Shown here: piece by piece, positions 6,355 to 14,856 of the stretch | How positions within the stretch are numbered: position 1 is the first letter of the stretch | Layout: every line of letters starts with the position of its first letter | From: a virus | DNA: 47,065 nt | Strand: one strand, 5' to 3' | Virus record (IMG/VR): IMGVR_UViG_3300008459_008730 | Coordinates: 1 to 47,065 of that record | The notes under the pieces: generated by a model | What the model saw: only the letters and a program-made list of their open reading frames with translations | Database searches by the model: none | Told to the model about the DNA's origin: nothing | Translations under genes and position numbers: made by a program

Positions 6355-8667
6355 CTAATGGCCATCTCTAAAATTTACCGAAACTTCTGGAATTGCAATC
6401 AACTCTACTCCGTCCAGTTTAGTTGTATTTTCCATACAGTCTTGAACTATCTCACAAGCCCTTGATACATCTTCTTCCCTAACTTGACAGATTAACTGGT
6501 CATGTATCTGACAAATAACCTGTCCTACAATATTCTCCCTTTGAAATCTCCTGTTTATTTGTAAAGCTGCACGGTTTACTATACTTGCAGAATAACTTTG
6601 AATTTGAAAGTTTAAACAGTTATTAAGTGCATTCTTATAGTCCCGGTATAGACTAGTAACATACTCAATTCCATAGTCTTTTTCGAGTTCTTTTCTAAAT
6701 CGCCAATCTTCAATAAGCTTATCTCCTAGTGCAGCATAAATCTCTTTAGCTTGCGGTAGGTGTCTCACACGTCCTACTTTATTTTTAATATAACCTTGCT
6801 CCTTTACAAACTTACGAGAATTCTCTCTCCACTCTCTCAGTTGAGGAAATCCGTCAAGGTAACCTTCTATAAGCCTTTCTCCTTCTTTTCTATCTACGCC
6901 CAGTGACATTGCTAGAGCATACCCGGACATACCGTACGGCACACCCAGAGAATAAGCTTTTGCTGTCTGTCTTTTAACCGGATCTACTTTTTTAAGGAAG
7001 TTAGGAGCTTTTGTGTGGGCACTAACTCCTTCTAATTTTTCAGTTTTTATAGCAATGTGAGAATAAAAGTCAAGATCGTTGTTAAAGATATCTTTTAATC
7101 CCTGATCACCTGCCACAGTAGCGAATACTCTAGGTTCTAGTGAAGCATAGTCAGTATCTAAAACCTTAGTACCTTCGTCTGCAATAAAGAACGCTCGAAC
7201 TAGGTTAGTATAGTTCATAATCATTTCTTCATCCTGTCCTGGTTCAAGAGGTTTAGGTAATTGCTGCATATCCGATCCATAACGTCCCGATACGGTGCCG
7301 TTTTGCTTAAAGTACGGGTAAAACTTACCATCTTCTGCTGAATCTAAAAATCGATCTACATACGCAGTTTTAATCTTAGTAAGCTTGTTGTATAAACGAA
7401 GGTGTTTTGCCCAAGTATATTTGTCTTTAATAGACTGAATCATATCTTCGTCGAACTGTGCTTTACCTTTAGTAGTTGACGAAATAGGTTTTTCGCCTAG
7501 AACATTAAAAGCTATTTTACCCATTTGATCCTTAGACTGAATATTAAAAAACTGCCCACTATTATCTTCTTTCCAAAGAGAGAGGCTAGTTCTTACTATT
7601 TGATCTTTAGTTAGGTAGGTTGTATCGCCAGTTATTAGAAAATCTTTAAGAGCTGAGTTAGGAAGTCCAGATACAGCTGCTTTGTTAATCGTAAACTTAC
7701 CTGTTTTTTCTGATTTAGGTAATTCTATGTTATTATGCTCAAGCAGTCTTTGTGCAAAAATACCTTTACTCTTAGGAGGGTAAGCTTCTACAGCCTGATC
7801 TATAATCCAACCCCTGACTTTAGGCTCTTTTAATAGTTCTTGAACTACCAAGACAGACTGCTCTTCTAAGTCCTTAGCTATTCTGTCTCTAGTTTCTTGA
7901 ATTAGAGGGATATCTAACCTTATACCGTGTTCTTCCATTGGTATAGTAACCTCTCTATAAACAGGCATAACTTCCTCTTCAAAGAAAAACTTATCTAGAC
8001 CTTCTTTGATTAACACTTCTAAGAAATGCTTATAGATACGTAGAGTCAAGTCAGTATCGGCTGCTGCATACTTAGATAAAATCTCTAGGTCTGCTTTGTA
8101 AATTTCGTAACTCTCCTTAGAAGTAGATCCGCCATTAGCTTTAATACTATCCTTCAATGCTACCTGCTCTTCATTAGCTTCCTTCTCAACATCCAATCCA
8201 ATTTCTTTCTGTACCATTATAGCAATCGGTTTCAAACCAAACGGACTACCGTATCCGAAAGCTCCTTCTTCTTTTACTGTATGTACTAGTAAAGAAGTAT
8301 CTGCATGAAGAGAAGGAAGCAAATTAATCCCATAAAAACACTTTACATACCGTAAGTCGAAAGAGGCGTTATGGCATATAAGTTTTTTATTTATGAGTTG
8401 ATTAATAACAAACTTAGTTAATTCATGCGCTCCTTTACCTTCTATCTGTACTTCCTCTAATCGGTCTACATTCCATATCATAGTAGGCATATAAAAACCT
8501 TTACCTACCTCTCCGGAGACAGAAAATCCTATAATACGCCCTTTACGCGGGTTCAGACTATCAGTCTCGGTATCGAAAGCTATGTACTCATTTTCCCTAA
8601 TGTGTTGAATTAGTTCTTTTAAAGTTTCTTTGCTGTTTACAGTTACATAACTTTTTTGTTGTACCAT
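6355..8667 (-). CDS. Family A DNA polymerase with 3'-5' exonuclease
   Basis: A 770-aa PolI-like replicative polymerase. The N-terminal DEDD exonuclease is visible: FDTETDS (about residue 35), CHNASFDLR (about 100), YAAADTDLTLRIY (about 200). Polymerase motifs: SGRYGSDMQQLPKP (about 465), motif A DTDYASLEPRVFA (about 505), motif B RQTAKAYSLGVPYG (about 570) and motif C QIHDQL (about 725). No 5'-3' exonuclease domain; that activity is a separate gene at 22247-23263. Catalytic residues look intact, so this is probably the main replicase. Confidence 0.97.
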   Translation of the reverse strand: MVQQKSYVTVNSKETLKELIQHIRENEYIAFDTETDSLNPRKGRIIGFSVSGEVGKGFYMPTMIWNVDRLEEVQIEGKGAHELTKFVINQLINKKLICHNASFDLRYVKCFYGINLLPSLHADTSLLVHTVKEEGAFGYGSPFGLKPIAIMVQKEIGLDVEKEANEEQVALKDSIKANGGSTSKESYEIYKADLEILSKYAAADTDLTLRIYKHFLEVLIKEGLDKFFFEEEVMPVYREVTIPMEEHGIRLDIPLIQETRDRIAKDLEEQSVLVVQELLKEPKVRGWIIDQAVEAYPPKSKGIFAQRLLEHNNIELPKSEKTGKFTINKAAVSGLPNSALKDFLITGDTTYLTKDQIVRTSLSLWKEDNSGQFFNIQSKDQMGKIAFNVLGEKPISSTTKGKAQFDEDMIQSIKDKYTWAKHLRLYNKLTKIKTAYVDRFLDSAEDGKFYPYFKQNGTVSGRYGSDMQQLPKPLEPGQDEEMIMNYTNLVRAFFIADEGTKVLDTDYASLEPRVFATVAGDQGLKDIFNNDLDFYSHIAIKTEKLEGVSAHTKAPNFLKKVDPVKRQTAKAYSLGVPYGMSGYALAMSLGVDRKEGERLIEGYLDGFPQLREWRENSRKFVKEQGYIKNKVGRVRHLPQAKEIYAALGDKLIEDWRFRKELEKDYGIEYVTSLYRDYKNALNNCLNFQIQSYSASIVNRAALQINRRFQRENIVGQVICQIHDQLICQVREEDVSRACEIVQDCMENTTKLDGVELIAIPEVSVNFRDGH

Positions 8668-8705
8668 ACTAATTCTTTAGCTTACTACACTTACCTACTA
8701 GCGTT

Positions 8706-8876
8706 TTAAAATTCTTCTACTATACCAAGTATCTCAGCTCCAATCAATAGCCCTCCGGCTGTATTGAAATACCACTGATCGGCGTACATTAAAGCGATAC
8801 CAGCGCATATTCGTACTCCTGATTTAATCAAGCTGATATTGAAGTGCCAAGTTGATTTACTTTCTTTCGGTTGCAT
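8706..8876 (-). CDS. Small protein, 56 aa, possibly membrane-associated
   Basis: An open frame from ATG at 8876 to TAA at 8706: MQPKESKSTWHF at the N-terminus, an alternating hydrophobic centre (ISLIKSGVRICAGIALMYADQWYF) and C-terminus GAEILGIVEEF. A moderately hydrophobic stretch of about 20 residues could sit in a membrane. It fills the gap between the dCTP deaminase-like gene (10 nt upstream) and the polymerase (38 nt downstream) and uses the same codon style. No family recognised. Confidence 0.65.
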   Translation of the reverse strand: MQPKESKSTWHFNISLIKSGVRICAGIALMYADQWYFNTAGGLLIGAEILGIVEEF

Positions 8877-8886
8877 AGTTTATGTT

Positions 8887-9429
8887 TTATAGACTTGAAC
8901 TTCTCTGCTTATCGTTTTGCCACTGCCCGTCATAGAGCTCTTCTACAGGACTGCATTCATGAAAATAAATCTGAGCTACTCTAGCATCCTCTTCAATAAA
9001 AATAGTTTCAGTAACAAGCATGATAGTACCCATATTCTCTGTTTCGAATCCTGGATCAAATACTGGAGAGTTAATCAATGTACCGTTACGCCACAGAGAT
9101 GAACGCTGCTTAATAAAAGCTGTTCTGTTTGCAGGAATTTTACATCCTTCCCAAAAGGTGATATCGTAAGTTCCTGGATATAGTAACCATCCTTCTACTC
9201 CGTCTACTTGTTTAGTATCGACAGCTGTATAGGTAGTTAATTCAGTTTTGTCTTTTAGTACTTTACCTATTTTATTATCAGAGTAAATACTATTAGCCAT
9301 ACCCTCAACACTAATACCTATTCGCTGTACTTCTTTAAGTGATAAATCATAACCTACTTGTGCAGGTTTGCCTTTAGAATCCTCTACCTTAAGTAAGTTT
9401 TCCTCTAAGATCTGTTTTGAATTTAGCAT
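8887..9429 (-). CDS. dCTP deaminase/dUTPase-family protein
   Basis: A 180-aa trimeric dUTPase-fold protein. KQRSSLWRNG (about residue 108) and FDPGFE (about 124) match the RSSL-x-R-x-G and DPG-[FW] motifs of dCTP deaminases, and YDGQWQNDKQRSSS at the C-terminus resembles their closing arm. Such enzymes turn dCTP to dUTP, or dUTP to dUMP, feeding thymidylate synthesis and keeping uracil out of phage DNA. I cannot separate deaminase from diphosphatase activity, as the metal and glutamate region is divergent. Confidence 0.78.
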   Translation of the reverse strand: MLNSKQILEENLLKVEDSKGKPAQVGYDLSLKEVQRIGISVEGMANSIYSDNKIGKVLKDKTELTTYTAVDTKQVDGVEGWLLYPGTYDITFWEGCKIPANRTAFIKQRSSLWRNGTLINSPVFDPGFETENMGTIMLVTETIFIEEDARVAQIYFHECSPVEELYDGQWQNDKQRSSSL

Positions 9430-9430
9430 A

Positions 9431-9619
9431 TTATTTCTTTTTAAATGGAAATTTTTTATTTAACGTACGTTTTCTCCTCTCACAACCGCAATCCTCTTTA
9501 CCGAAAAAACGTGCTACCTTCTCGGCTAACTTATCAATACCGAGAACATTAGTTATCTTAGCAATAACATCGCCAAGTCCTTCGGAAGGTTTCTTTGAAT
9601 TAAATTCCTCTGTTTTCAT
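9431..9619 (-). CDS. Conserved small CxC-containing phage protein
   Basis: A 62-aa basic protein: GLGDVIAKITNVLGIDKLAEKV, then EDCGCERRKRTLNKKFPFKKK. The pattern GLGD-x-I-x-K-IT, CGC-x-x-RK and LN-x-x-FP recurs in uncharacterised proteins of Bacteroidetes phages and prophages, as far as I recall. No function known; CGC plus a basic tail could bind metal or nucleic acid. It starts 13 nt after folE and ends 1 nt before the dCTP deaminase-like gene. Confidence 0.75.
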   Translation of the reverse strand: MKTEEFNSKKPSEGLGDVIAKITNVLGIDKLAEKVARFFGKEDCGCERRKRTLNKKFPFKKK

Positions 9620-9632
9620 ATAAATTTTTAAC

Positions 9633-10340
9633 TTACTTTACAGCTAAGTCAATATTCTTATAGAACTCCGCTCTTGCTGAATCTTCTTCTAAGAAACATC
9701 CTGATAGCTTTGTGGTTTGCATAGAAGCACCTTGGTGTTTAATTCCTCTACAACTAACACAGTTATGAGTAGCATTTACCATGACAGCTACACCTAGGTT
9801 CCCTTCGCAGATTTTATTTACAGCATTGTGTATAGCTACAGTCAACTGTTCTTGAATTGCTCCCCTTCTTCCAAAATGCTCTACAATACGGTTCAGCTTA
9901 CTCAACCCTACCACTCTTCCGTTCTCACTAGGGATATACGCAATCGATACAAGACCAGAAATCGTTTCATGATGGTGACTACAAACACTAGTAACAGGTA
10001 TATTACTTTCCTGCACTATTCCGGTATATCCATCACTAGGAAAACTTGTTATCTCCGCTAGAGGATTAAACCTGCCGGCGAATTTATCATTTACATAAGC
10101 TTTAGCTACTCTTCTCGGAGTATTAGAACTATTAGGATCATTCTCCCAATCCACACCCAATGCAGTTAAGAAGTTACCGTAATGCTTTGCTGCTTCTTCA
10201 ATAATATAGTACTTATCGCTATCAGTCAGGGAGTGCTCTCCTCTTAAAATAGCATCTCTTAGGTAAGTACTAATACCATTAGCATGACCTGCTTGCGCTA
10301 ATTCTAATTCTTCGATGTTTATGTGTTTGTCTCTATTCAT
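9633..10340 (-). CDS. folE: GTP cyclohydrolase I
   Basis: A 235-aa FolE converting GTP to dihydroneopterin triphosphate, first step of 7-deazaguanine (and folate) synthesis. Zinc ligands lie in SVCSHHHETISG (Cys and His) and in NCVSCRGI (second Cys). GRVVGLSKLNRIVEHFGRR and the QEQLT motif are also conserved. The N-terminal 50 residues form a helical extension. With QueD, QueE, QueC, QueF and DpdA nearby, its role here is most likely DNA base modification. Confidence 0.96.
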   Translation of the reverse strand: MNRDKHINIEELELAQAGHANGISTYLRDAILRGEHSLTDSDKYYIIEEAAKHYGNFLTALGVDWENDPNSSNTPRRVAKAYVNDKFAGRFNPLAEITSFPSDGYTGIVQESNIPVTSVCSHHHETISGLVSIAYIPSENGRVVGLSKLNRIVEHFGRRGAIQEQLTVAIHNAVNKICEGNLGVAVMVNATHNCVSCRGIKHQGASMQTTKLSGCFLEEDSARAEFYKNIDLAVK

Positions 10341-10347
10341 ACGTATT

Positions 10348-10866
10348 TTATAAGTAATTAGAAATTTGATTTAGACGCTGTTCTACCGTTCCTGTTAAAG
10401 TTACGATTTTTTCTGCAGGAATATGCTCCTTAATAAAATCTTGTATAACTCTATCAATCTTAACCTGTAATTCCTGCCAAACACCGCCTGGCCTTTCGTC
10501 GTCTATTACGTAGTCAAACTCAATAGGAATATAGAAAAAGTATTCCACTTGGTGCTTAGTTTGCTGAAATAGCTCTAACATTCCAGTAACATCCACGTCA
10601 GGAGCTACAATTTGAGAGTATATAATACAGTCTACAATACTTCGAGTACTTATTACATTCTTATGAGATAAGTAATTTTGATAAGCCCAAGCAGATAATT
10701 CGTTAATTACAAACTGCTTTTCGTTATTAGTAAACTCTAAGTATTTAGCAATCTTAGTAACAGGCCTTGAGAATCCGTCTGTAACGTAGTAATCAGGAAA
10801 CCGAGTAGGTACTTCCTTAAGTAAGGTAGTTTTACCGGTTCCATGCGAACCAATTAGTATTTTCAT
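10348..10866 (-). CDS. P-loop kinase/ATPase (NadR- or AAA_28-like)
   Basis: A 172-aa protein with Walker A GSHGTGKTTL (residues 7-16) at the very N-terminus, then VTDGFSRPV, STRSIVDCIIYSQI (possible Walker B, about residues 76-89) and an arginine-containing DDERPGG loop (lid, about 124). This layout fits small nucleoside, nucleotide or nicotinamide-riboside kinases. The substrate is unknown. It lies between folE and the formyltransferase inside the nucleotide-metabolism block. Confidence 0.75.
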   Translation of the reverse strand: MKILIGSHGTGKTTLLKEVPTRFPDYYVTDGFSRPVTKIAKYLEFTNNEKQFVINELSAWAYQNYLSHKNVISTRSIVDCIIYSQIVAPDVDVTGMLELFQQTKHQVEYFFYIPIEFDYVIDDERPGGVWQELQVKIDRVIQDFIKEHIPAEKIVTLTGTVEQRLNQISNYL

Positions 10867-10894
10867 GAGAATGTTTTAGTAAAAGTAAGTACCT

Positions 10895-11452
10895 TTATTC
10901 GAAGTTCCAATTATTTTTGAAAAATCTTATCCAGGAATCGAGGGAAGTTCCGCGAAGTAGGTTGTACATATCGTCTAAACTCTGTGCAGTATTTGAAATA
11001 GCAGCGAATCTCACTACCTCTCCTTCGTCAACTCCTTCTGTTACTTTGTGTACTACAGATCCGATAGTATCATACTTTCCTTCCCAAGCCCTGATTTGAG
11101 GATCTTTTCCTTTTAACTCTGGAAAATAAGTAATCAGTCCAGGATGTCCGTTGTAAATCTTGCCAGTTAAGTACTGAAATAACTCTGGAGGTAGTATTCT
11201 CAAAAAGCCATGCAACGTAATTAACTTCTTTTCTAGTAGTTCTGGAATAAGATAATCTTCTAGAGTAGGTCTAAACGGCATCTCTTTTACGGTCACCCCT
11301 AATTCTACAAGAGATTTTAAGGTCTCTAGGGGCATCTTACGTATGTTATTGGTAATAAGAAGACTGGGGAGAAACCCAGTCTCTTTACTTATAGCAATAA
11401 CTTCTGATCCGGTCTGCGAGATAAGTACTCCCCAGTCTTTACATACTTTCAT
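10895..11452 (-). CDS. Formyltransferase (PurN-like)
   Basis: A 185-aa protein of the formyltetrahydrofolate-dependent transferase fold. The catalytic Asn and His are in YNGHPGLITYFPEL (about residues 98-111; NIHPSLLP in PurN) and the catalytic Asp in EGVDEGEVV (about 139). GFLRILPPE precedes them as in PurN. Bacterial PurN (about 210 aa) formylates GAR in purine synthesis. Here it could boost purines, or formylate another amine; being between QueF and FolE leaves open a part in base modification. The start overlaps the queF stop by one base. Confidence 0.8.
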   Translation of the reverse strand: MKVCKDWGVLISQTGSEVIAISKETGFLPSLLITNNIRKMPLETLKSLVELGVTVKEMPFRPTLEDYLIPELLEKKLITLHGFLRILPPELFQYLTGKIYNGHPGLITYFPELKGKDPQIRAWEGKYDTIGSVVHKVTEGVDEGEVVRFAAISNTAQSLDDMYNLLRGTSLDSWIRFFKNNWNFE

Positions 11453-12372
11453 TACTGTCCCATTGCTTTTTTAGTGTAATAGTTTTTAGACCTTAAAGCT
11501 ACCGGAATAAGTGCTTCTTTACTTGCACGTACTGGACAGATATCTAGAGACCCTCTTCGTGCATAAAGTAGCATTACGCAGCAATCCTGTACTAGAGGGT
11601 TAGACATAATCTCAGTATAGAGCTTTTCTGCACAAAACTCATGAAACTCGTTTACTTCCCGTAGGGAGATAACTAACTTCAAAAGTTCTTTTTCTTTAAT
11701 TGATCCTTCTTTAGTTATAATCTGAAAATAAGCAGCTCCAGTATCTTTTTGCTTTGTATGCCTGCAGCGAGACCTAAGTATGTTAGTAAAGAAAGAGATA
11801 TCTTCACTTGCTTCACCGTCTTGTGCTACAATCTCATACTTCCCTGAAGCGTTGTAGTCGCTTATTTCCATAGAAGCTAATTCTTTATCCGAAATATAAC
11901 CGTATAGATCAATAAAACCTTCTGTTGGGTTACCTTCTAGCATTTCATCGTCTCCAGAACCGAAGAAAGCGACTTCTACGGGGGCTCCAATACAGGCGCT
12001 AATATCCTTCTTTACTTGGTTTTCATAATTAGCAACAGCTTCAGGAATAGTAGCTCCCATCTTACACATGTCAAACGTATTCAAGTAGAGCTTAAAGGAT
12101 TTAGACTCTACCATAAATTCAGAACTTGCAGGACATACTATTTTCAATGTACCTGCTAGAGGAAGACCATTGTTAAGCAGGAAAGTAGCTTCGTGGCAAT
12201 GCCATACATCATATCCTACAAATTCATCTCCTTTAATACCCCAATCTTGACGTGCAAGAATACGCGGCATAGGATTAAGTTGTGAAGCATCAAACTGGTC
12301 TGTATAGACAGCATACGAGTTGGCCGAGCCAAGAGATTTAGCGGCGGCATCTGACATGTTATTAATTGACAT
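11452..12372 (-). CDS. queF: NADPH-dependent preQ0 reductase QueF
   Basis: A 306-aa protein of the long two-module QueF type (E. coli 282 aa). The QueF signature VESKSFKLYLNTF is near residue 90. The catalytic Cys and Asp are in SRCRHTKQKDTG (about 206-217; SNCLxTxQPDWG in E. coli), followed by EFHEFCAEKLY and LDICPVR. It reduces the nitrile of preQ0 to the aminomethyl group of preQ1. That predicts a preQ1-type base in phage DNA; an amidinotransferase-like variant is less likely given intact reductase motifs. Confidence 0.94.
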   Translation of the reverse strand: MSINNMSDAAAKSLGSANSYAVYTDQFDASQLNPMPRILARQDWGIKGDEFVGYDVWHCHEATFLLNNGLPLAGTLKIVCPASSEFMVESKSFKLYLNTFDMCKMGATIPEAVANYENQVKKDISACIGAPVEVAFFGSGDDEMLEGNPTEGFIDLYGYISDKELASMEISDYNASGKYEIVAQDGEASEDISFFTNILRSRCRHTKQKDTGAAYFQIITKEGSIKEKELLKLVISLREVNEFHEFCAEKLYTEIMSNPLVQDCCVMLLYARRGSLDICPVRASKEALIPVALRSKNYYTKKAMGQ

Positions 12373-12392
12373 AAACTTTGTTTTTTATTAAA

Positions 12393-13055
12393 TTAAGGTA
12401 TTTTATTTAACTTTCCAACTTTTTTATAAGGACCTCTAGGCTTGCTAATCCGTTTTTTTCGAATTACTAACCTCATCTTTTCTTTTGTTTCTTCAGAATG
12501 GACGTATTTACCTACGTTACCTTTGTTATTGCTAGGCTTTCCTTTCTTGCTTTCAGACATCTTTTTTTTAGTTTCGTCCGAGCGTTTTTTATCCCTATTA
12601 CTCTGCTTTATTTTTTCAATCGTCTCTCTAGAATGAAATTTACCTAGCATACCTCTAGAAGGATTTTGCTTAGCTATTTCAGATCTTTTAAGCCTTGCTG
12701 CTTGAGATAGTGTTCTATCTGATTTAGAAAAAAGTTCTTTCGCTTCTTCGTATACCCTGTTACCAGCCTTACCTCTCTTCTGGTACTGGTTCCCGCTATT
12801 ACACATTTTGTAAAAAGTGTAGACTGCTTTCTTATTTGTAGGGTATATTCGTGCTAGTAGCCAATGACATAAAAAATGCTCTCGAGCAGTTAACAGTACA
12901 AGGTTAGGATGCCATTTCCATTGATGGGCTTTTCCTTCTCCGCCTAAAAACTTAGGACGTATATGGTGAGCTTCGTAGTAAGACCCGTTTCCCCTACTAC
13001 GGCACTCTTTCTTAGCTTTTTCAATAATCTGATCGTAAATTTTTTGATAGTCCAT
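12393..13055 (-). CDS. HNH homing endonuclease with NUMOD3-type repeats
   Basis: A 220-aa free-standing endonuclease. The N-terminal HNH nuclease has EAHHIRPKFLGG (about 28-39) and HPNLVLLTAREHFLCHWLL. A lysine-rich tail follows with repeated DNA-binding units S-x-ET-x-x-K-x-x-x-S (three or more copies, about 140-205). It lies between dpdA and queF, whose pathway continues on both sides, so it is a mobile insertion in an intergenic site. A TATTTAT motif and a pseudoknotted RNA precede it, and no ribosome binding site is visible. Confidence 0.92.
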   Translation of the reverse strand: MDYQKIYDQIIEKAKKECRSRGNGSYYEAHHIRPKFLGGEGKAHQWKWHPNLVLLTAREHFLCHWLLARIYPTNKKAVYTFYKMCNSGNQYQKRGKAGNRVYEEAKELFSKSDRTLSQAARLKRSEIAKQNPSRGMLGKFHSRETIEKIKQSNRDKKRSDETKKKMSESKKGKPSNNKGNVGKYVHSEETKEKMRLVIRKKRISKPRGPYKKVGKLNKIP

Positions 13056-13150
13056 ACAGTAAAAAATTGGCTCTTAGTCTAAGAGAGTACGGCAATACTC
13101 AATTAAACCTCGAGCCAAAAGTTTATAGCTGTTGCCGCAGCTTTTACTGT
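13056..13150 (-). ncRNA. Structured RNA with kissing loops, 5' leader of HNH gene
   Basis: An outer 9-bp stem, ACAGTAAAA/TTTTACTGT (13056-13064 with 13142-13150), encloses several helices. AGCTG-CGGCAA-CAGCT lies at 13142-13127. TTGGCTC/GAGCCAA pairs 13118-13112 with 13073-13067 and contains hairpin GAGTA-TTGCCG-TACTC (13100-13085). The loops CGGCAA and TTGCCG are perfectly complementary. A further hairpin, CTCTT/AAGAG (13071-13085), competes with the inner stem. The element ends one base before the HNH start codon, so it is probably a regulatory leader or a small ribozyme-like RNA. It matches no class I know; strand is assigned from context. Confidence 0.7.
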
Positions 13151-13151
13151 A

Positions 13152-13158
13152 ATAAATA
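13152..13158 (-). promoter_or_regulatory. TATTTAT motif before structured RNA
   Basis: Context AATATTTATTACAG. It ends 1 nt before the 5' base of the structured RNA, so if it is a -10-like element the transcript would start inside that RNA. Confidence 0.35.
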
Positions 13159-13166
13159 TTTAAAAG

Positions 13167-13943
13167 CTACAAATAATTTCTAAAAGTTTTTACGTTTTTA
13201 AAAATTAAATCTAACTGCTCTTCTTTTAACTCGATATCAAGATTATCAGCAAGCTTAGCTTTAGGTTTAGGAGTAGTTAACCCGTGAGGACCTAGTTCAC
13301 TACCTACCCACCCGTTTACGACAGGGGAACTTGTATCTAGGGAATATATGAGGTTAGTTATATGCCTCTGATTATACTTATAGAGTATAAATTCGACAGG
13401 GTTTTGACATCCTAGTAGGTGGAATTTAGGCATTTTACCTGAAAACTTAAACCTATTAGCATACCACCAGTTTAGAAACCTAAACCTAACTGTTACGTAA
13501 TCTGAATCAGGTACTAGATCAAAAGGTAATGCAATAATATCTACATTTTTTTGCATATACAAATCAATGCAATCAGCAATTTGATCAAAAGTCTCTCCTT
13601 GACATACGCCGATATAATTTAACTTATCAGACGCAAACTCATCGAGGTATTTTATAGCATTGCTTACGGTCTGATCATGATCGTTTACCTTATCCGGAAG
13701 TACGAGGTGAGTAGGCTTGTACGCCTCTCCTAACTCATATAACTCTTCCATTGGAATAGACTGCCCTAATTCAAAAGCAGAATTGTCTAGGATAGAATAA
13801 GGGGCTGTTTGTAACTTCTCTTTATAAAACTCTGCATACTCCTTATCTTGATTTAGCAAATGACCTAACACGTAAGGGTAATCGCTAATTAAATCGTGGT
13901 AAGGAAATAACTGCTTTGGAATTTCGTGACTAATCTGTATCAT
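13167..13943 (-). CDS. dpdA: DpdA-like 7-deazaguanine DNA transglycosylase
   Basis: A 258-aa TIM-barrel protein of the tRNA-guanine transglycosylase superfamily, phage DpdA type. Visible segments are SILDNSAFELG (about 50), HLVLPDKVNDHDQT (about 78), IGVCQGETFDQI (about 110), KFHLLGCQNPVEF (about 173) and SLDTSSPVVNGW (about 202). These correspond to the substrate Asp, G-x-x-QG and nucleophile regions. DpdA swaps guanine in DNA for preQ0 or a derivative, protecting against host restriction. It starts 3 nt after queC. Assignment rests on motif memory plus the complete pathway around it. Confidence 0.87.
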   Translation of the reverse strand: MIQISHEIPKQLFPYHDLISDYPYVLGHLLNQDKEYAEFYKEKLQTAPYSILDNSAFELGQSIPMEELYELGEAYKPTHLVLPDKVNDHDQTVSNAIKYLDEFASDKLNYIGVCQGETFDQIADCIDLYMQKNVDIIALPFDLVPDSDYVTVRFRFLNWWYANRFKFSGKMPKFHLLGCQNPVEFILYKYNQRHITNLIYSLDTSSPVVNGWVGSELGPHGLTTPKPKAKLADNLDIELKEEQLDLIFKNVKTFRNYL

Positions 13944-13946
13944 CTT

Positions 13947-14804
13947 TTATTTATTATGTTCTGCTAATACATTTTCAACGTGTGCTCTAGCTACTTCCCA
14001 GCTAACAGGACCTCTTTCATCAGCATAATCTACAGGATCAGGACGTCCTAGTTTAATAAATGCTTCAATACGCTCTACTGATGCTGCTGATTTATAGTCG
14101 CTAAACCAGTACCCTTCTTTCGATTCATACAGAACTATGTCTCCATCTAATGTCTGAGCTTTAGGAATCCAAATAGGTTTATAGCTTGTATTGGTTCTTT
14201 TGTATACTTCATCAAAGTTAATACCAAGCTTCTCACAACACTCGAGACCGTCTTTTAAAATATCGAACTTATTAACTTCCAAATAAGGCGTGTAATAAGA
14301 AACGCGATCAGCATGCCAGTTACCAACCCTAAAAGCGGTATCATCTGCATCACGGAATTCTTGACGGCAGTCCGGGTAGATAGCATGATCGCCTGCATGA
14401 ATACCCATAGCGATTTTAACTTCTGTTTCATTTTTAGTGGCAATTGATAAAGCTACCGCCTGAATAAGCGAGCTAAAAATTTTATTACGGTTAGGTACTA
14501 CAGTATCTTTCATATTATCCTGTTCGTAGTGTCCTTCGGGTATATCCCATCCGCCTTCTACAAGGGCTGAATTGAGTAGTTGAGTAATACCGTCAATCTT
14601 AATTACCTGGTGTCTCACATAAGGAGTAGTACAGTCTGAATTAAGATACTCGATCAGAGATTTAGCTCTTTCAAGCTCTACTCTATGTTTTTGTCCGTAG
14701 TCAAAGCTAAGAGCTGTTACTTCATAACCGTTTGCAAGAAGGTGAAGAAGGAGAGAACTTGAGTCCATTCCACCTGACAGTGATAATACTGCTTGTTTTT
14801 TCAT
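13947..14804 (-). CDS. queC: 7-cyano-7-deazaguanine synthase QueC (zinc-Cys-less)
   Basis: A 285-aa protein. The PP-loop is SGGMDSSS (10-17), then FDYGQKH (about 35), VPNRN (about 101) and YPDCR (about 133), all typical of QueC, which makes preQ0 from CDG with ATP and ammonia. It is longer than E. coli QueC (231 aa). The usual four-cysteine zinc site (TCY plus CGxCxxC) is absent: the aligned positions read S207, S235, S239 and S242. The enzyme may have lost zinc or use a different fold stabiliser. Confidence 0.93.
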   Translation of the reverse strand: MKKQAVLSLSGGMDSSSLLLHLLANGYEVTALSFDYGQKHRVELERAKSLIEYLNSDCTTPYVRHQVIKIDGITQLLNSALVEGGWDIPEGHYEQDNMKDTVVPNRNKIFSSLIQAVALSIATKNETEVKIAMGIHAGDHAIYPDCRQEFRDADDTAFRVGNWHADRVSYYTPYLEVNKFDILKDGLECCEKLGINFDEVYKRTNTSYKPIWIPKAQTLDGDIVLYESKEGYWFSDYKSAASVERIEAFIKLGRPDPVDYADERGPVSWEVARAHVENVLAEHNK

Positions 14805-14856
14805 TGTTAAAATAATTAAAATATAGAGCGTATTATTTTATGAATCGATTAGCTCT

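Noticed and set aside
13056-13150. preQ1 riboswitch or hammerhead/twister ribozyme identity
   Set aside because: The class-defining conserved bases of these RNAs are not visible; only the stems and the loop complementarity are supported.
14255-14443. Second minus-strand frame inside queC
   Set aside because: Fully internal to queC in another frame; repetitive Met/Ile/Leu content typical of a shadow frame.
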